Position numbers and translations under genes: made by a program
Part shown: positions 36,915-48,579 of the stretch, in pieces
How the letters are laid out: every line of letters begins with the position of its first letter
Position numbering within the stretch: position 1 is the first letter of the stretch
Notes under the pieces: model-generated
What the model saw: only the letters and a program-made list of their open reading frames with translations
Told to the model about the DNA's origin: nothing
Database searches by the model: none
NCBI RefSeq assembly: GCF_027460065.1
Contig: NZ_JAPYZZ010000011.1
Location: 62,001-126,000 of the forward strand
Reading direction: 5' to 3'
Origin: Martinezella rhizogenes
GTDB taxonomy: Bacteria; Pseudomonadota; Alphaproteobacteria; Rhizobiales; Rhizobiaceae
DNA: 64,000 nt

Positions 36915-37034
36915 AATGTGCAAACCGGTGGCGCAGATCGGCAAAGGGCGGTTAGGGGCCGCAAAATATGAGACTGGAATCTTCGGCATCAGAGCGGATT
37001 GCGCTGCTTGAGGCCGCGGCCTCATCGCAAGTCC

Positions 37035-37050
37035 ATGATATCGGTAACAG
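37035..37050. promoter_or_regulatory. Degenerate GntR/IdnR-like operator
   Basis: ATGATATCGGTAACAG agrees with the operator at 38346-38361 at 14 of 16 positions. It lies downstream of idnD, far from a start codon, so its function is doubtful. Confidence 0.3.
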
Positions 37051-37085
37051 CGCCGCTAGATCGCGCCACACCCAAAACGATGCAT

Positions 37086-37119
37086 AAAAAATCGGCGGCG
37101 GAATTATCCGCCGCCGATT
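37086..37119 (-). terminator. Rho-independent terminator of idnD
   Basis: A perfect 13-bp stem (37090-37102 with 37107-37119) and a 4-nt loop are followed on the minus strand by TTTTTT (37091-37086). It lies 35 nt after the idnD stop. Confidence 0.9.
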
Positions 37120-37153
37120 GAAAATAGCTCATCCCTGTCCGCAGCAAATGCGC

Positions 37154-38185
37154 TTAGGAAAAGGCGATCTGCACCTTCATGGCGCGGCTGCGATCCGAGG
37201 CGAATTCGAAGGCCGAGATGGCGTCGGCAAGGTCGACGGTCTGGGTGATGAAAGGTTTGACGTCGATCAGGCCCTTGCGCATCAGCTCGACGCCGGTGGC
37301 GAATTCCTCGTGGAAGCGGAAGGAACCGCGCAGGTCGAGTTCCTTCGCGGTAATCGCCATCATCGGCAGGCTCATATCGCCGCTGAGCCCGAGCTGGACG
37401 ATGATGCCACGCGGCCGCAGCGCCGTGATACCGCCGGCAAGCGCCACGGCCGCACCGGAGCATTCGTAGAGAACATCGAAGGTTCCCTTGTTCGCGCCAT
37501 AAGCGGCGAGCGCATCGGGCTCATCCTTGCTGTTGATGACACGGTCCGCCCCCGCTTCGCGCGCCTTGGCGAGCGTGAAATCGGAAAGGTCGGTGGCAAC
37601 GATTTCAGCCGCACCCGCCCGGCGCGCAGCCAGAATGGAGAGGATGCCAATGGGGCCGCAACCCGTGACGAGAACGCGTTTTCCCAGCAAATCGCCAGCG
37701 CGCCGCGTGGCATGCAGCGTCACCGCCAGCGGTTCCGCCATGGCGGCTTCACCGGCACTGAGACCATCAGCCGGCACGCATTGCAGGGCGTCCGCCACCA
37801 GAACTTCGCGGAACGCGCCCTGAATATGCGGGAAGGGCATGGCGCTACCGTAAAACCGCATGTTGAGGCACTGATTGTGCAGACCCTCCTGGCAGAAGCG
37901 GCAGGTCCGGCAAGGGCGGGAGGGCGAAACCGCCACCAGACCGCCGATCTTCAGCCCTTCAACACCTTCGCCGAGTTCCTCGATGACGGCGGAGACCTCA
38001 TGGCCCAGCACCATGGGTTCACGAAGCCTCACGGCGCCGAAACCGCCATGATTGTAATAATGCAGATCGCTGCCGCAGATTCCGCCCCTGGCCAGACGAA
38101 GCCGAACCTCACCCCGCCCCGGCTTTTCCTCCGGCCGGTCTTCGATGCGCACATCCTTTGCCCCGTGGGCGACAATCGCTTTCAT
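37154..38185 (-). CDS. idnD: L-idonate 5-dehydrogenase-like zinc alcohol dehydrogenase
   Basis: This 343-residue medium-chain dehydrogenase oxidises L-idonate to 5-ketogluconate or a close analogue. It has the catalytic zinc segment GGICGSDLHYYNHGG (C37), GHEV with H61 and E62, four structural zinc cysteines (CRTCRFCQEGLHNQC) and the NAD motif VTGCGPIGIL near residues 170-180. It is divergent from idnO across about 216 nt around a GntR/IdnR-type operator. The pairing with the gluconate dehydrogenase supports the idonate assignment; galactitol or sorbitol dehydrogenase is an alternative. Confidence 0.8.
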   Translation of the reverse strand: MKAIVAHGAKDVRIEDRPEEKPGRGEVRLRLARGGICGSDLHYYNHGGFGAVRLREPMVLGHEVSAVIEELGEGVEGLKIGGLVAVSPSRPCRTCRFCQEGLHNQCLNMRFYGSAMPFPHIQGAFREVLVADALQCVPADGLSAGEAAMAEPLAVTLHATRRAGDLLGKRVLVTGCGPIGILSILAARRAGAAEIVATDLSDFTLAKAREAGADRVINSKDEPDALAAYGANKGTFDVLYECSGAAVALAGGITALRPRGIIVQLGLSGDMSLPMMAITAKELDLRGSFRFHEEFATGVELMRKGLIDVKPFITQTVDLADAISAFEFASDRSRAMKVQIAFS

Positions 38186-38345
38186 GACAACTCCCGTTCA
38201 AGCGTGCGCCACTGCGGCGCATAAAAATTCCGCATCCAAATTGCTGCCGCAAGGCGCGTCTTCATCCGCCTCGCCAGTTCACCGCCCGCCCGATACGTAC
38301 CGAAAACGCGCGCGTCAGCCTTGACATCCGCCCTCAAACGGATGA

Positions 38346-38361
38346 ATGTTATCGGTAACAT
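38346..38361. promoter_or_regulatory. GntR/IdnR (LacI-family) operator
   Basis: ATGTTA-TCGG-TAACAT is a perfect inverted repeat closely resembling the gluconate operator consensus of GntR and IdnR. It lies 41 nt upstream of idnO in the divergent region with idnD, so it probably controls both. No LacI-family gene is in the window. Confidence 0.7.
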
Positions 38362-38401
38362 ACATCTTCATGAATGCAATGTCGAGAGACTGGAGGAAAC
38401 A

Positions 38402-39157
38402 GTGGGCCTTAATTTGTTCGATCTTTCCGGCCGCCGCGCCCTGATAACGGGTTCGTCCCAGGGTATTGGTTTCGCGCTGGCGCAAGGGCTTTCGGAAGCC
38501 GGGGCGGAAGTGGTGCTGAACGGGCGGGACGAAGCGAAGCTGAAAGCCGCCGCCGCCGGTATCAAGGGCGCGAGGACACTTGCCTTCGACGCCACCGATC
38601 ACGGCGCGGTGCGCGAGGCCATCGACCGCTTCGAGGCGGAGGTTGGCGCGATCGACATTCTCGTCAACAATGCCGGCATGCAGCACCGCACGCCGCTCGA
38701 GGATTTTCCGGCCGATGCCTTCGAGCGCCTGCTGCAGACCAACATCGCCTCGGTATTCCATGCCGGACAGGCCGCCGCGCGCCACATGATCTCGCGCGGG
38801 CGTGGCAAGATCATCAATATCGCCAGCGTTCAGACAGCACTTGCCCGCCCCGGCATCGCACCCTACACCGCCACCAAGGGTGCAGTCGGCAATCTGACGA
38901 AGGGCATGGCGACGGACTGGGCCAAATATGGCCTGCAATGCAATGCCATTGCGCCCGGTTATTTCGATACCCCGCTCAACGCCGCCCTTGTCGCAGACGA
39001 GACCTTTTCGGCCTGGCTTGAAAAGCGTACGCCGGCCGGCCGCTGGGGCAAGGTGGAAGAGCTTGTCGGCGCCTGCATTTTCCTGTCATCCGACGCCTCG
39101 TCCTTCGTGAACGGCCATATTCTCTACGTCGACGGCGGCATCACCGCTTCGCTTTGA
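38402..39157 (+). CDS. idnO: Gluconate 5-dehydrogenase-like SDR
   Basis: The protein has 251 residues from the GTG at 38402, behind a near-perfect GGAGGAAACA site. It is a classical short-chain dehydrogenase: TGSSQGIG at about 16-23, NNAGMQHR near 93, catalytic Ser in IASVQTALAR and the YTATKGAV (YxxxK) near 160. The NNAGMQHRTPLEDFP segment is typical of gluconate 5-dehydrogenases, which reduce 5-ketogluconate to gluconate. It forms a step after IdnD in L-idonate use. Confidence 0.82.
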   Translation: MGLNLFDLSGRRALITGSSQGIGFALAQGLSEAGAEVVLNGRDEAKLKAAAAGIKGARTLAFDATDHGAVREAIDRFEAEVGAIDILVNNAGMQHRTPLEDFPADAFERLLQTNIASVFHAGQAAARHMISRGRGKIINIASVQTALARPGIAPYTATKGAVGNLTKGMATDWAKYGLQCNAIAPGYFDTPLNAALVADETFSAWLEKRTPAGRWGKVEELVGACIFLSSDASSFVNGHILYVDGGITASL

Positions 39158-39236
39158 AAATGCCATTTCCGGATGGTGGGCCACGGTCGCCATCCGGATG
39201 TGACCTGACGATAGCACGACACCTTGGGAGGAGGCC

Positions 39237-40139
39237 GTGAATACCATGACCGAGAAGAACAAAGTCGCCCTGATCGGTGCCGGCGCCATGGGCGGCGCGA
39301 TTGGCACGCGGCTGGTGGAGACCGGCAATCACCTGACGGTTTTCGATCTGGATGCGGAAAAAGTGGCGGCGCTGACCAGCCTCGGCGCCGCGAGCGCCCC
39401 AACCGCGGCGGAGGCGGCCGCCGTTTCAGACGTGGTCATCCTCAGCCTGAATTCGCCGAAAATCGTCCGCATCGCCGTCTTCGGCAAAGATGGCGTGGCG
39501 GCAGGCGCAAAGCCCGGCACGCTGATCATCGACATGTCCTCCATCGACCCGGAAGCGACCAAGGAACTGGCGGCCGATGCCGCTGAAAAGGGGCTGCGCT
39601 GGGTGGACAGCCCGCTTTCAGGCGGCGCGCCCAAGGCTCTCATCGGGCAATTGACGCTGATGGCCGGCGGCAACGAGAAGGATGTGGCCGATGCCCACCG
39701 CGTGCTGCAGCATGTGGCCAGCAACTACACCCATATGGGCCCCTGTGGCGCCGGGCAGACGACCAAGCTCATCAACCAGGTTCTGTGCGGGCTGAACTTC
39801 CTTGCGGTGGCGGAAGCGACACAGCTTGCGCTGGATGCCGGCGTCGATGCCGCCAAAATTCCGCAGGCGCTGAAGGGCGGCCGCGCCGACAGCGCCATCC
39901 TGCAGGAATATATGCCGCGCTATGTGGCGAAGGATTACCGCCGCACCGGCCGCATCGACAATATGGTCAAGGATTTGAATGGCGCGCAGGATCTCGCCCG
40001 GCGCACCAACACAGCCATGCCGCTGACCGCGGTTTGCGCCGAGGTGCACCGCATGCTGACGGCGGCGGGGCTCGGCGGAGAAGACCAGGCGGCGCTGATG
40101 GAATTTTTCAGCGGCGCAAAACGAACCTTCCCTGACTGA
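39237..40139 (+). CDS. Beta-hydroxyacid dehydrogenase (GarR/HIBADH family)
   Basis: The protein has 300 residues from the GTG at 39237; an ATG three codons in is also possible. It has the Rossmann motif VALIGAGAMGGAIGTRL near residues 10-26, the substrate segment VDSPLSGGAPKALIGQLTLMAGG near 122-144 and the catalytic lysine in GAGQTTKLINQVL near 170. Members include tartronate semialdehyde reductase (GarR) and 3-hydroxyisobutyrate dehydrogenase. The sugar-acid context favours the former, but the substrate is uncertain. Confidence 0.85.
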   Translation: MNTMTEKNKVALIGAGAMGGAIGTRLVETGNHLTVFDLDAEKVAALTSLGAASAPTAAEAAAVSDVVILSLNSPKIVRIAVFGKDGVAAGAKPGTLIIDMSSIDPEATKELAADAAEKGLRWVDSPLSGGAPKALIGQLTLMAGGNEKDVADAHRVLQHVASNYTHMGPCGAGQTTKLINQVLCGLNFLAVAEATQLALDAGVDAAKIPQALKGGRADSAILQEYMPRYVAKDYRRTGRIDNMVKDLNGAQDLARRTNTAMPLTAVCAEVHRMLTAAGLGGEDQAALMEFFSGAKRTFPD

Positions 40140-40277
40140 TTTTCATCGCGAGCGCCACGGATGTGTGCGGCGCATCATAGCCATTGCGAAATGTCGCTGC
40201 AGCGAAGATGATCGGGCGAATCGGCGAGGCAATCGGCCCGGCCGTCGCAGTTGCGTGCATGCAAAGGACAATTCCCG

Positions 40278-41273
40278 ATGACCACTTCCGCAACAGGCAC
40301 GGGGATTGCCGGTCTGACCGTTTCCGGAAACGGCTTTTGCGCCGAGATCGCCTATGAGGGCGCAACACTTCTCAGCTGGCGACCGCTCTCTGCCGATGGC
40401 GAAATGGGCGAGGATCTGGTTGACGGATATCGGACAACCGCGGAGTTGCAGTCACAGAACGGCGTGAGAAACGGCATTCTTGCGCCCTTCACCAACCGCA
40501 TTGCGCAAGGCCGATATGATTTCGGCGGAGAAACGCACCACATCGAGCCGGTGCTTGACCATGAGGACCTTGTTTTCCACGGCTTCGCCCGCGCCCTGCC
40601 CTTTGTTCTCGACCGGTCTTTCGAGGAAAATGGCGCGAAAATTCTCGTCTTCCGGACGGAAATCGCGCCTGGCGATTTCAAGGGTTACCCCTATCGGCTC
40701 ACCATCGAGGTGGAGTATCGCTTTGCCGGCCACGGCGTCACCATCGACATACGCGGCACCAATCGCGGCGACCGGCCTTTGCCCTTCGCCGCCGGCTGGC
40801 ATCCCTATTTCCGTCTACCCGGCACGACGTCCATCGACGAGCTTCTTCTCACGCTGCCCTCGCGAACCGCGATCGAAACGGACGACAATCTCATTCCCCT
40901 GCGGGATCCGCAGGGCAGCATCGTCACACGCGACGACACCCGCTTTCTTTATGCGCCGCTATCCGGCCATGTGGCGGATGTCTGCTTCACCGACCTGATC
41001 GCATCCGAAAACGGACTTTACGAGACGCGGCTCGAAAACCCGCATGACGGATCAAGCCTCAGCATATGGCAGGAGCGTGGCCACATGCATGTTTTCACCG
41101 GCGATACGCTCGCCCGCGACAGGCGGCGATCCATCGCGCTCGAACCGGTGGAAACGCCCACCAATGCCTTCAACCACGGGGAACTCGCAGCTGCAATTAC
41201 CTTGCAACCGGGCGAAACGCGCAGCTTCCGCTTCGGCGTCCGTTTTGAGGCGGGCCGCGGACACGGGCGCTAA
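40278..41273 (+). CDS. Aldose 1-epimerase family protein
   Basis: The protein has 331 residues from the ATG at 40278. It has the galactose-mutarotase fold: GFCAEIAYEGATLLSWRP, GILAPFTNRIAQGRYDFGG (with the conserved asparagine and arginine), LVFHGFARALPF with the catalytic-type histidine near residue 100 and AAGWHPYFRLPG near residue 176 with the second histidine. It interconverts sugar anomers or related hemiacetals. It ends just before the convergent Lrp gene and lies 138 nt after the GarR-like gene. Confidence 0.85.
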   Translation: MTTSATGTGIAGLTVSGNGFCAEIAYEGATLLSWRPLSADGEMGEDLVDGYRTTAELQSQNGVRNGILAPFTNRIAQGRYDFGGETHHIEPVLDHEDLVFHGFARALPFVLDRSFEENGAKILVFRTEIAPGDFKGYPYRLTIEVEYRFAGHGVTIDIRGTNRGDRPLPFAAGWHPYFRLPGTTSIDELLLTLPSRTAIETDDNLIPLRDPQGSIVTRDDTRFLYAPLSGHVADVCFTDLIASENGLYETRLENPHDGSSLSIWQERGHMHVFTGDTLARDRRRSIALEPVETPTNAFNHGELAAAITLQPGETRSFRFGVRFEAGRGHGR

Positions 41274-41291
41274 CAAGGGCTCGATGATCCC

Positions 41292-41753
41292 TCAGATATG
41301 CGTCGTCGGCAGCGACGATGACAGCTTCACCGTCTCCATGGAGATATAGGCGGACATGTCGTAAAGCTGAACACGGCGCAGTATCTGTTTGTAGACCGTG
41401 TCGTAATATTCGACATTCGGCAGCACGAGCTTCAGAATATAGTCGAAATTGCCGGTCAGCCGGTGAACCTCGACGATCTCAGGTATGGTGCTGACGGCGG
41501 CATGGAACCTGTCCAGCCAGTCTTCCGCATGCAGGCCCGTCCTCACCAGCAGGAAAACCGTGGTCGGAAGGTTGATCTTCCGCCGGTCGAGCAGCGCCAT
41601 CGTGCCCGTCACATAGCCCTCCGTGCGCAGCCGCGTGATGCGGCGCGAACAGGCGGATAGCGACAGGGAAACCTGCTCCGCAATATCGGCGAGCGGTGTT
41701 TCGGCATTCTCCTGGAGAATCGCAAGGATTCGGCGGTCACGGTCATCAATCAT
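41292..41753 (-). CDS. Lrp/AsnC-family transcriptional regulator
   Basis: The protein has 153 residues from the ATG at 41753; a GTG at 41768 would add five. It has the N-terminal helix-turn-helix ([45 protein letters not shown]) and a C-terminal RAM/AsnC sensing domain with the [10 protein letters not shown] segment. It is divergent from the racemase gene and probably controls it in response to an amino acid. An ACGCAA/TTGCGT repeat lies between them. Confidence 0.92.
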   Translation of the reverse strand: MIDDRDRRILAILQENAETPLADIAEQVSLSLSACSRRITRLRTEGYVTGTMALLDRRKINLPTTVFLLVRTGLHAEDWLDRFHAAVSTIPEIVEVHRLTGNFDYILKLVLPNVEYYDTVYKQILRRVQLYDMSAYISMETVKLSSSLPTTHI

Positions 41754-41773
41754 CCGTAAAGAATGCACCGGTT

Positions 41774-41799
41774 AACGCAATGACGCAAGAAATTTGCGT
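41774..41799. promoter_or_regulatory. Lrp-type operator between lrp and the racemase gene
   Basis: ACGCAA (41783-41788) and TTGCGT (41794-41799) form a perfect inverted repeat with a 5-nt spacer, and a further direct AACGCAA starts at 41774. Lrp-family proteins commonly bind such repeated half-sites next to their own gene. Confidence 0.55.
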
Positions 41800-41920
41800 A
41801 TTATTCATATACGGCGCTCCATACTTGCATACCGTCCGTGAAATCCCCGAAAAAACGCACGCCGTTTTCGTGGCGGCGATGGCATCCTTGTCGTCAATCA
41901 AACTTGATAAGGGGAAACTT

Positions 41921-42634
41921 ATGAAACGCATCGGCCTGATCGGCGGCATGAGCTGGGAATCCACCGCAACCTATTACCGTATGATCAACGAGGCCGTGCG
42001 CGACAGCCGTGGCGGTCTGGTCTCGGCCGATATCGTCATGCATTCGCTCGATTTTTCCGAGGTTGTTGCCCTTCAGAAGGCTGACCGCTGGGATGAGGCC
42101 GGCGCGCTTCTGGGCGCTGCCGGCGCACGCCTTGCCAATGCCGGCGCCGATTGTGTGCTGATCTGCACCAACACCATGCATCTCGTTGCGGACACGGTTG
42201 AGAAAATGTCGGGCGTCGCGCTCATCGACATCATCGACGAAACGGCCGCCGCCCTGAAGGCGGACGGACGCCGCAAGCCGCTGCTGCTCGCCACCCGCTA
42301 CACAATGGAACATGGCTTCTACACCGACCGCATGCGCCACCACGGCGTCGACGTGGTTGTGCCTGATGCGGAAGACAGAGCTGCGATCCATGACATCATA
42401 TTCGGCGAACTGTGCCAGGGCGAAATCAAGTCCTGCTCGCGTGAACGCTACCTTGTGGTCATCGAAAAGGCCCGTGCACTGGGCGTCGATTCCGTCATTC
42501 TCGGCTGCACCGAGATTTCCCTGCTGATCGATCCCGATGCGCTGCCGCTGCCGGGTTACGATTCGACCGCCATTCACGCGAAGGCCGCCGTCGGCTTCGC
42601 GCTCGGAGACAAGGCATTCGACAGAGCCGCATGA
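41921..42634 (+). CDS. Aspartate/glutamate racemase-family protein (YgeA-like)
   Basis: The protein has 237 residues from the ATG at 41921 with AGGGGA upstream. It is a cofactor-independent racemase: IGLIGGMSWESTATYY at the N-terminus, CTNTMH with the first catalytic cysteine near residue 86 and GCTEISLLI with the second near residue 196. Relatives racemise broad-spectrum amino acids or serve as asp/glu/hydantoin racemases. It is followed without a gap by the glutamine amidotransferase gene and faces a divergent Lrp regulator. Confidence 0.88.
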   Translation: MKRIGLIGGMSWESTATYYRMINEAVRDSRGGLVSADIVMHSLDFSEVVALQKADRWDEAGALLGAAGARLANAGADCVLICTNTMHLVADTVEKMSGVALIDIIDETAAALKADGRRKPLLLATRYTMEHGFYTDRMRHHGVDVVVPDAEDRAAIHDIIFGELCQGEIKSCSRERYLVVIEKARALGVDSVILGCTEISLLIDPDALPLPGYDSTAIHAKAAVGFALGDKAFDRAA

Positions 42635-43405
42635 ATGTGCCGCCTCTTTGCCTATTCCGGTAAACCGGTCTGGCTCGACAGCCTGCTGATCGAGCCGGAA
42701 GCATCGTTGGTCAGCCAGTCCATGGCCGCAAGGGAAGCAAAAACCGTCGTCAACGGCGATGGCTGTGGCCTTGGCTGGTATGGCGAACGGGGAACGCCCG
42801 GCGTCTTTCGCGACACCAGGCCCGCCTGGTCCGACGCCAATCTGGCCGCGCTTTGCCAGCAATTGCGCTCCGGCATGTTCATGGCCCATGTCCGCTCCGC
42901 CACGTCAGGCGAGGTATCCCGCGCCAATTGCCATCCCTTTGCGCATGGTCAATATCTGTTCATGCATAACGGCCAGATCGGCGGTTACGAGCAGATCCGG
43001 CGCGACATCGATTCCCTTATTCCTGATGATATCTATGCATCCCGGCGCGGTACCGGCGACAGCGAAGCCATTTTCCTGATTGCCGTCGGGCTTGGTCTCG
43101 ATGCCGATCCGGTTCAGGCCATTTCCACCGCACTGCGCCTCTGCCAGGAAAAGATGGTTGCGGCGGGCGTATCCTCGGCTCTGCGCTTCAGCGCGGTGCT
43201 GATGGACGGCGATTGCGTGCATGCCTTCCGCTGGTCAAGCGACGACAAACCGCCGACCCTCTACTGGCGCGGGTTGGAAGAGGGCATTGCGTTGAGTTCC
43301 GAGCCCTTTTCCTTCGACTGCACTCCCTGGTGCGCCGTTCCACCGAACACCAGCGTGACGATCCGCGCAGGTGAAATGGTGGCGCGGCCTTTTTGCCTGG
43401 GGTGA
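42635..43405 (+). CDS. Class II glutamine amidotransferase
   Basis: This 256-residue Ntn-hydrolase starts MCRLFAYSG, so Cys2 becomes the nucleophile after Met removal, as in EgtC- and GATase_4-type proteins. Other motifs are NGDGCGLGWYG near 46-56, HVRSATSGEVSRANCHPF near 90-107 and the MHNGQIGGY loop near 116-124. The ATG touches the stop of the racemase gene (TGA ATG). Family members release ammonia from glutamine or hydrolyse gamma-glutamyl amides; the ergothioneine genes egtB and egtD are not in the window, so an EgtC role is doubtful. Confidence 0.85.
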   Translation: MCRLFAYSGKPVWLDSLLIEPEASLVSQSMAAREAKTVVNGDGCGLGWYGERGTPGVFRDTRPAWSDANLAALCQQLRSGMFMAHVRSATSGEVSRANCHPFAHGQYLFMHNGQIGGYEQIRRDIDSLIPDDIYASRRGTGDSEAIFLIAVGLGLDADPVQAISTALRLCQEKMVAAGVSSALRFSAVLMDGDCVHAFRWSSDDKPPTLYWRGLEEGIALSSEPFSFDCTPWCAVPPNTSVTIRAGEMVARPFCLG

Positions 43406-43888
43406 ACACGGCGATATCGCCCGGTTTCACGCAGCCGCTACCCAGGACCGGTGCGGCTGCGGCGAAAGCCCATTTATTTTCATTGAATTTTTGCAGCCGC
43501 GAAGGCTAGTGTGTGATCCAGAGCATCAGACCGAAACCGACAAGCGGTTTTCGGCCCGGTGTTTAAACATGATAATTGAGCGAAACAGATTTCAGGACCG
43601 GTGAACCATTTAAAAGTGTTGCAGCCTCTTTCCCTTTTTTGAACGATGCCCGGCATCGCAACGACCACGCAAACCTTTTCGGTAACGGCGGATAAAGGGC
43701 CGGCAATGCCTTCGGCGATCCTTGGAACGCGGAAGAAAAAGTCTTATTTTTCATAATCCTAAGCCGTTCAACTTTCCGTAAAAATTGCTGTTGCCACGCC
43801 TCCATATCGATGCATAAACTGGCATCAGCAAAGGCAACACGGATCGACCTCTCAGACCCTCTCCTCCCACCAAGGTGCTGACCGACCA
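43406..43888. other. 483-nt region upstream of the glycogen operon, no gene seen
   Basis: No convincing frame or RNA gene was found. The A/T-rich stretches at 43470-43500 and 43735-43760 are the best places for the glycogen operon promoter, but no clear -35/-10 pair or known operator can be named by eye. Confidence 0.5.
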
Positions 43889-46350
<2,462 letters not shown>

Positions 46351-46351
<1 letters not shown>

Positions 46352-48558
46352 TGAAAAAACCGCTCAATTCGGCCGAAGAGAAAAAGACTGGCGATATCAC
46401 GAAGGCTGAAATCGAGGCGATCAAGAGCGGTTTGCATTCCAATCCCTTTGCCCTTCTCGGCGTTCACGAAACGCCGGAAGGGTTTTCCGCCCGCTGTTTC
46501 ATTCCCGGCGCCGAAGAGGTTTCCGTCCTGACGCTGGATGGAAATTTCCTGGGCGAGTTGAAGCGGCTGGACCCCGACGGCTTTTTCGAGGGTCGGATCG
46601 ATCTTTCAAAGCGCCAACCGGTGCGTTATCGCGCCTGCCGCGATGACGCCGAATGGGCGGTAACCGACCCCTACAGCTTCGGCCCCGTTCTCGGACCGAT
46701 GGACGATTATTTCGTCCGCGAGGGTTCGCATCTGCGGCTGTTCGACAAGATGGGCGCGCATCCGCTGAAGCTTGAGGGCGTCGAAGGTTTCCACTTCGCC
46801 GTCTGGGCTCCCAATGCACGGCGCGTTTCCGTCGTCGGCGATTTCAACAATTGGGATGGACGCCGGCATGTGATGCGGTTTCGCAAGGATACCGGCATCT
46901 GGGAAATCTTCGCGCCTGACGTCTATGCCGGCTGCGCCTACAAATTCGAAATCCTCGGTGCGAACGGCGAGCTTCTGCCGCTGAAGGCCGATCCCTATGC
47001 GCGGCGCGGTGAATTGCGGCCGAAGAATGCTTCCGTCACTGCGCCGGAACTGACGCAGAAATGGGAAGATCAGGCCCACCGGGAACATTGGGCACAGGTG
47101 GACCAGCGCCGCCAGCCGATCAGCATCTATGAGGTGCATGCCGGTTCCTGGCAACGCCGCGAGGACGGCACCTTCCTCAGCTGGGATGAACTGGCCGCCC
47201 AGCTCATTCCCTATTGTACCGATATGGGCTTCACCCATATCGAGTTCCTGCCGATTACCGAACATCCCTATGACCCCTCCTGGGGTTACCAGACGACCGG
47301 CCTTTACGCCCCGACCGCTCGTTTCGGTGATCCGGAAGGTTTCGCCCGTTTCGTCAACGGCGCCCACAAGGTTGGCATCGGTGTTCTGCTGGACTGGGTT
47401 CCCGCGCATTTCCCCACCGACGAGCACGGGCTGCGCTGGTTCGACGGCACGGCGCTTTACGAACATGCCGATCCGCGCCAGGGTTTCCATCCCGACTGGA
47501 ACACGGCGATCTATAATTTCGGCCGCATCGAGGTGATGTCCTACCTCATCAACAATGCGCTTTATTGGGCCGAGAAATTCCATCTCGACGGCCTGCGTGT
47601 GGATGCTGTCGCCTCGATGCTCTATCTCGATTATTCCCGCAAGGAAGGCGAGTGGATTCCCAACGAATATGGCGGGCGCGAAAACCTGGAAACCGTCCGT
47701 TTCCTGCAGAAGATGAATTCGCTCGTTTACGGCACCCATCCGGGCGTCATGACGATTGCCGAGGAATCCACCTCATGGCCGAAAGTCTCCCAGCCGGTTC
47801 ACGAGGGCGGGCTCGGTTTCGGCTTCAAATGGAACATGGGCTTCATGCACGACACGCTGAGTTATTTCTCGCGTGAGCCGGTGCATCGCAAGTTCCACCA
47901 TCAGGAACTGACCTTCGGGCTGCTTTATGCCTTCACCGAAAATTTCGTGCTGCCGCTTTCCCATGACGAGGTGGTGCACGGCAAGGGATCGCTGATCGCC
48001 AAGATGTCCGGCGACGACTGGCAGAAATTCGCCAATCTGCGGTCCTATTACGGCTTCATGTGGGGTTATCCCGGCAAGAAGCTGCTGTTCATGGGGCAGG
48101 AGTTCGCCCAGTGGAGCGAATGGAGCGAAAAGGGAGCGCTCGACTGGAACCTGCGCCAATATCCGATGCATGAGGGCATGCGCCGCCTCGTGCGCGATCT
48201 CAACCTCACCTATCGGTCGAAAGCCGCCCTGCACGCCCGTGACTGCGAACCCGACGGCTTCCGCTGGCTTGTCGTCGATGATCACGAGAATTCCGTCTTC
48301 GCCTGGCTGCGCACGGCGCCCGGCGAGAAGCCTGTGGCGGTCATCTGCAATCTGACCCCGGTCTATCGGGAAAACTATTATGTGCCGCTTCCCCTTGCCG
48401 GGCGGTGGCGGGAGATTCTCAACACCGATGCCGAAATTTATGGCGGCAGCGGCAAGGGAAATGGCGGACGCGTTCAGGCGGTCGATGCAGGCGGCGATAT
48501 TGGGGCGATGCTCGTCCTGCCGCCGCTTGCCACGATTATGCTCGAACCGGAAAACTGA
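46351..48558 (+). CDS. glgB: 1,4-alpha-glucan branching enzyme
   Basis: GlgB makes alpha-1,6 branches in glycogen. The 735-residue protein has two N-terminal beta-sandwich (CBM48-type) modules and a GH13 barrel. Visible catalytic segments are DGLRVDAVASMLYLDY (nucleophile aspartate), IAEESTSWP (acid glutamate) and LPLSHDEVVHGKGSL (transition-state aspartate). The ATG overlaps the glgP stop. It is followed by glgC after 21 nt. Confidence 0.97.
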
Positions 48559-48579
48559 CAGACAGAGAGGGAGGACACC

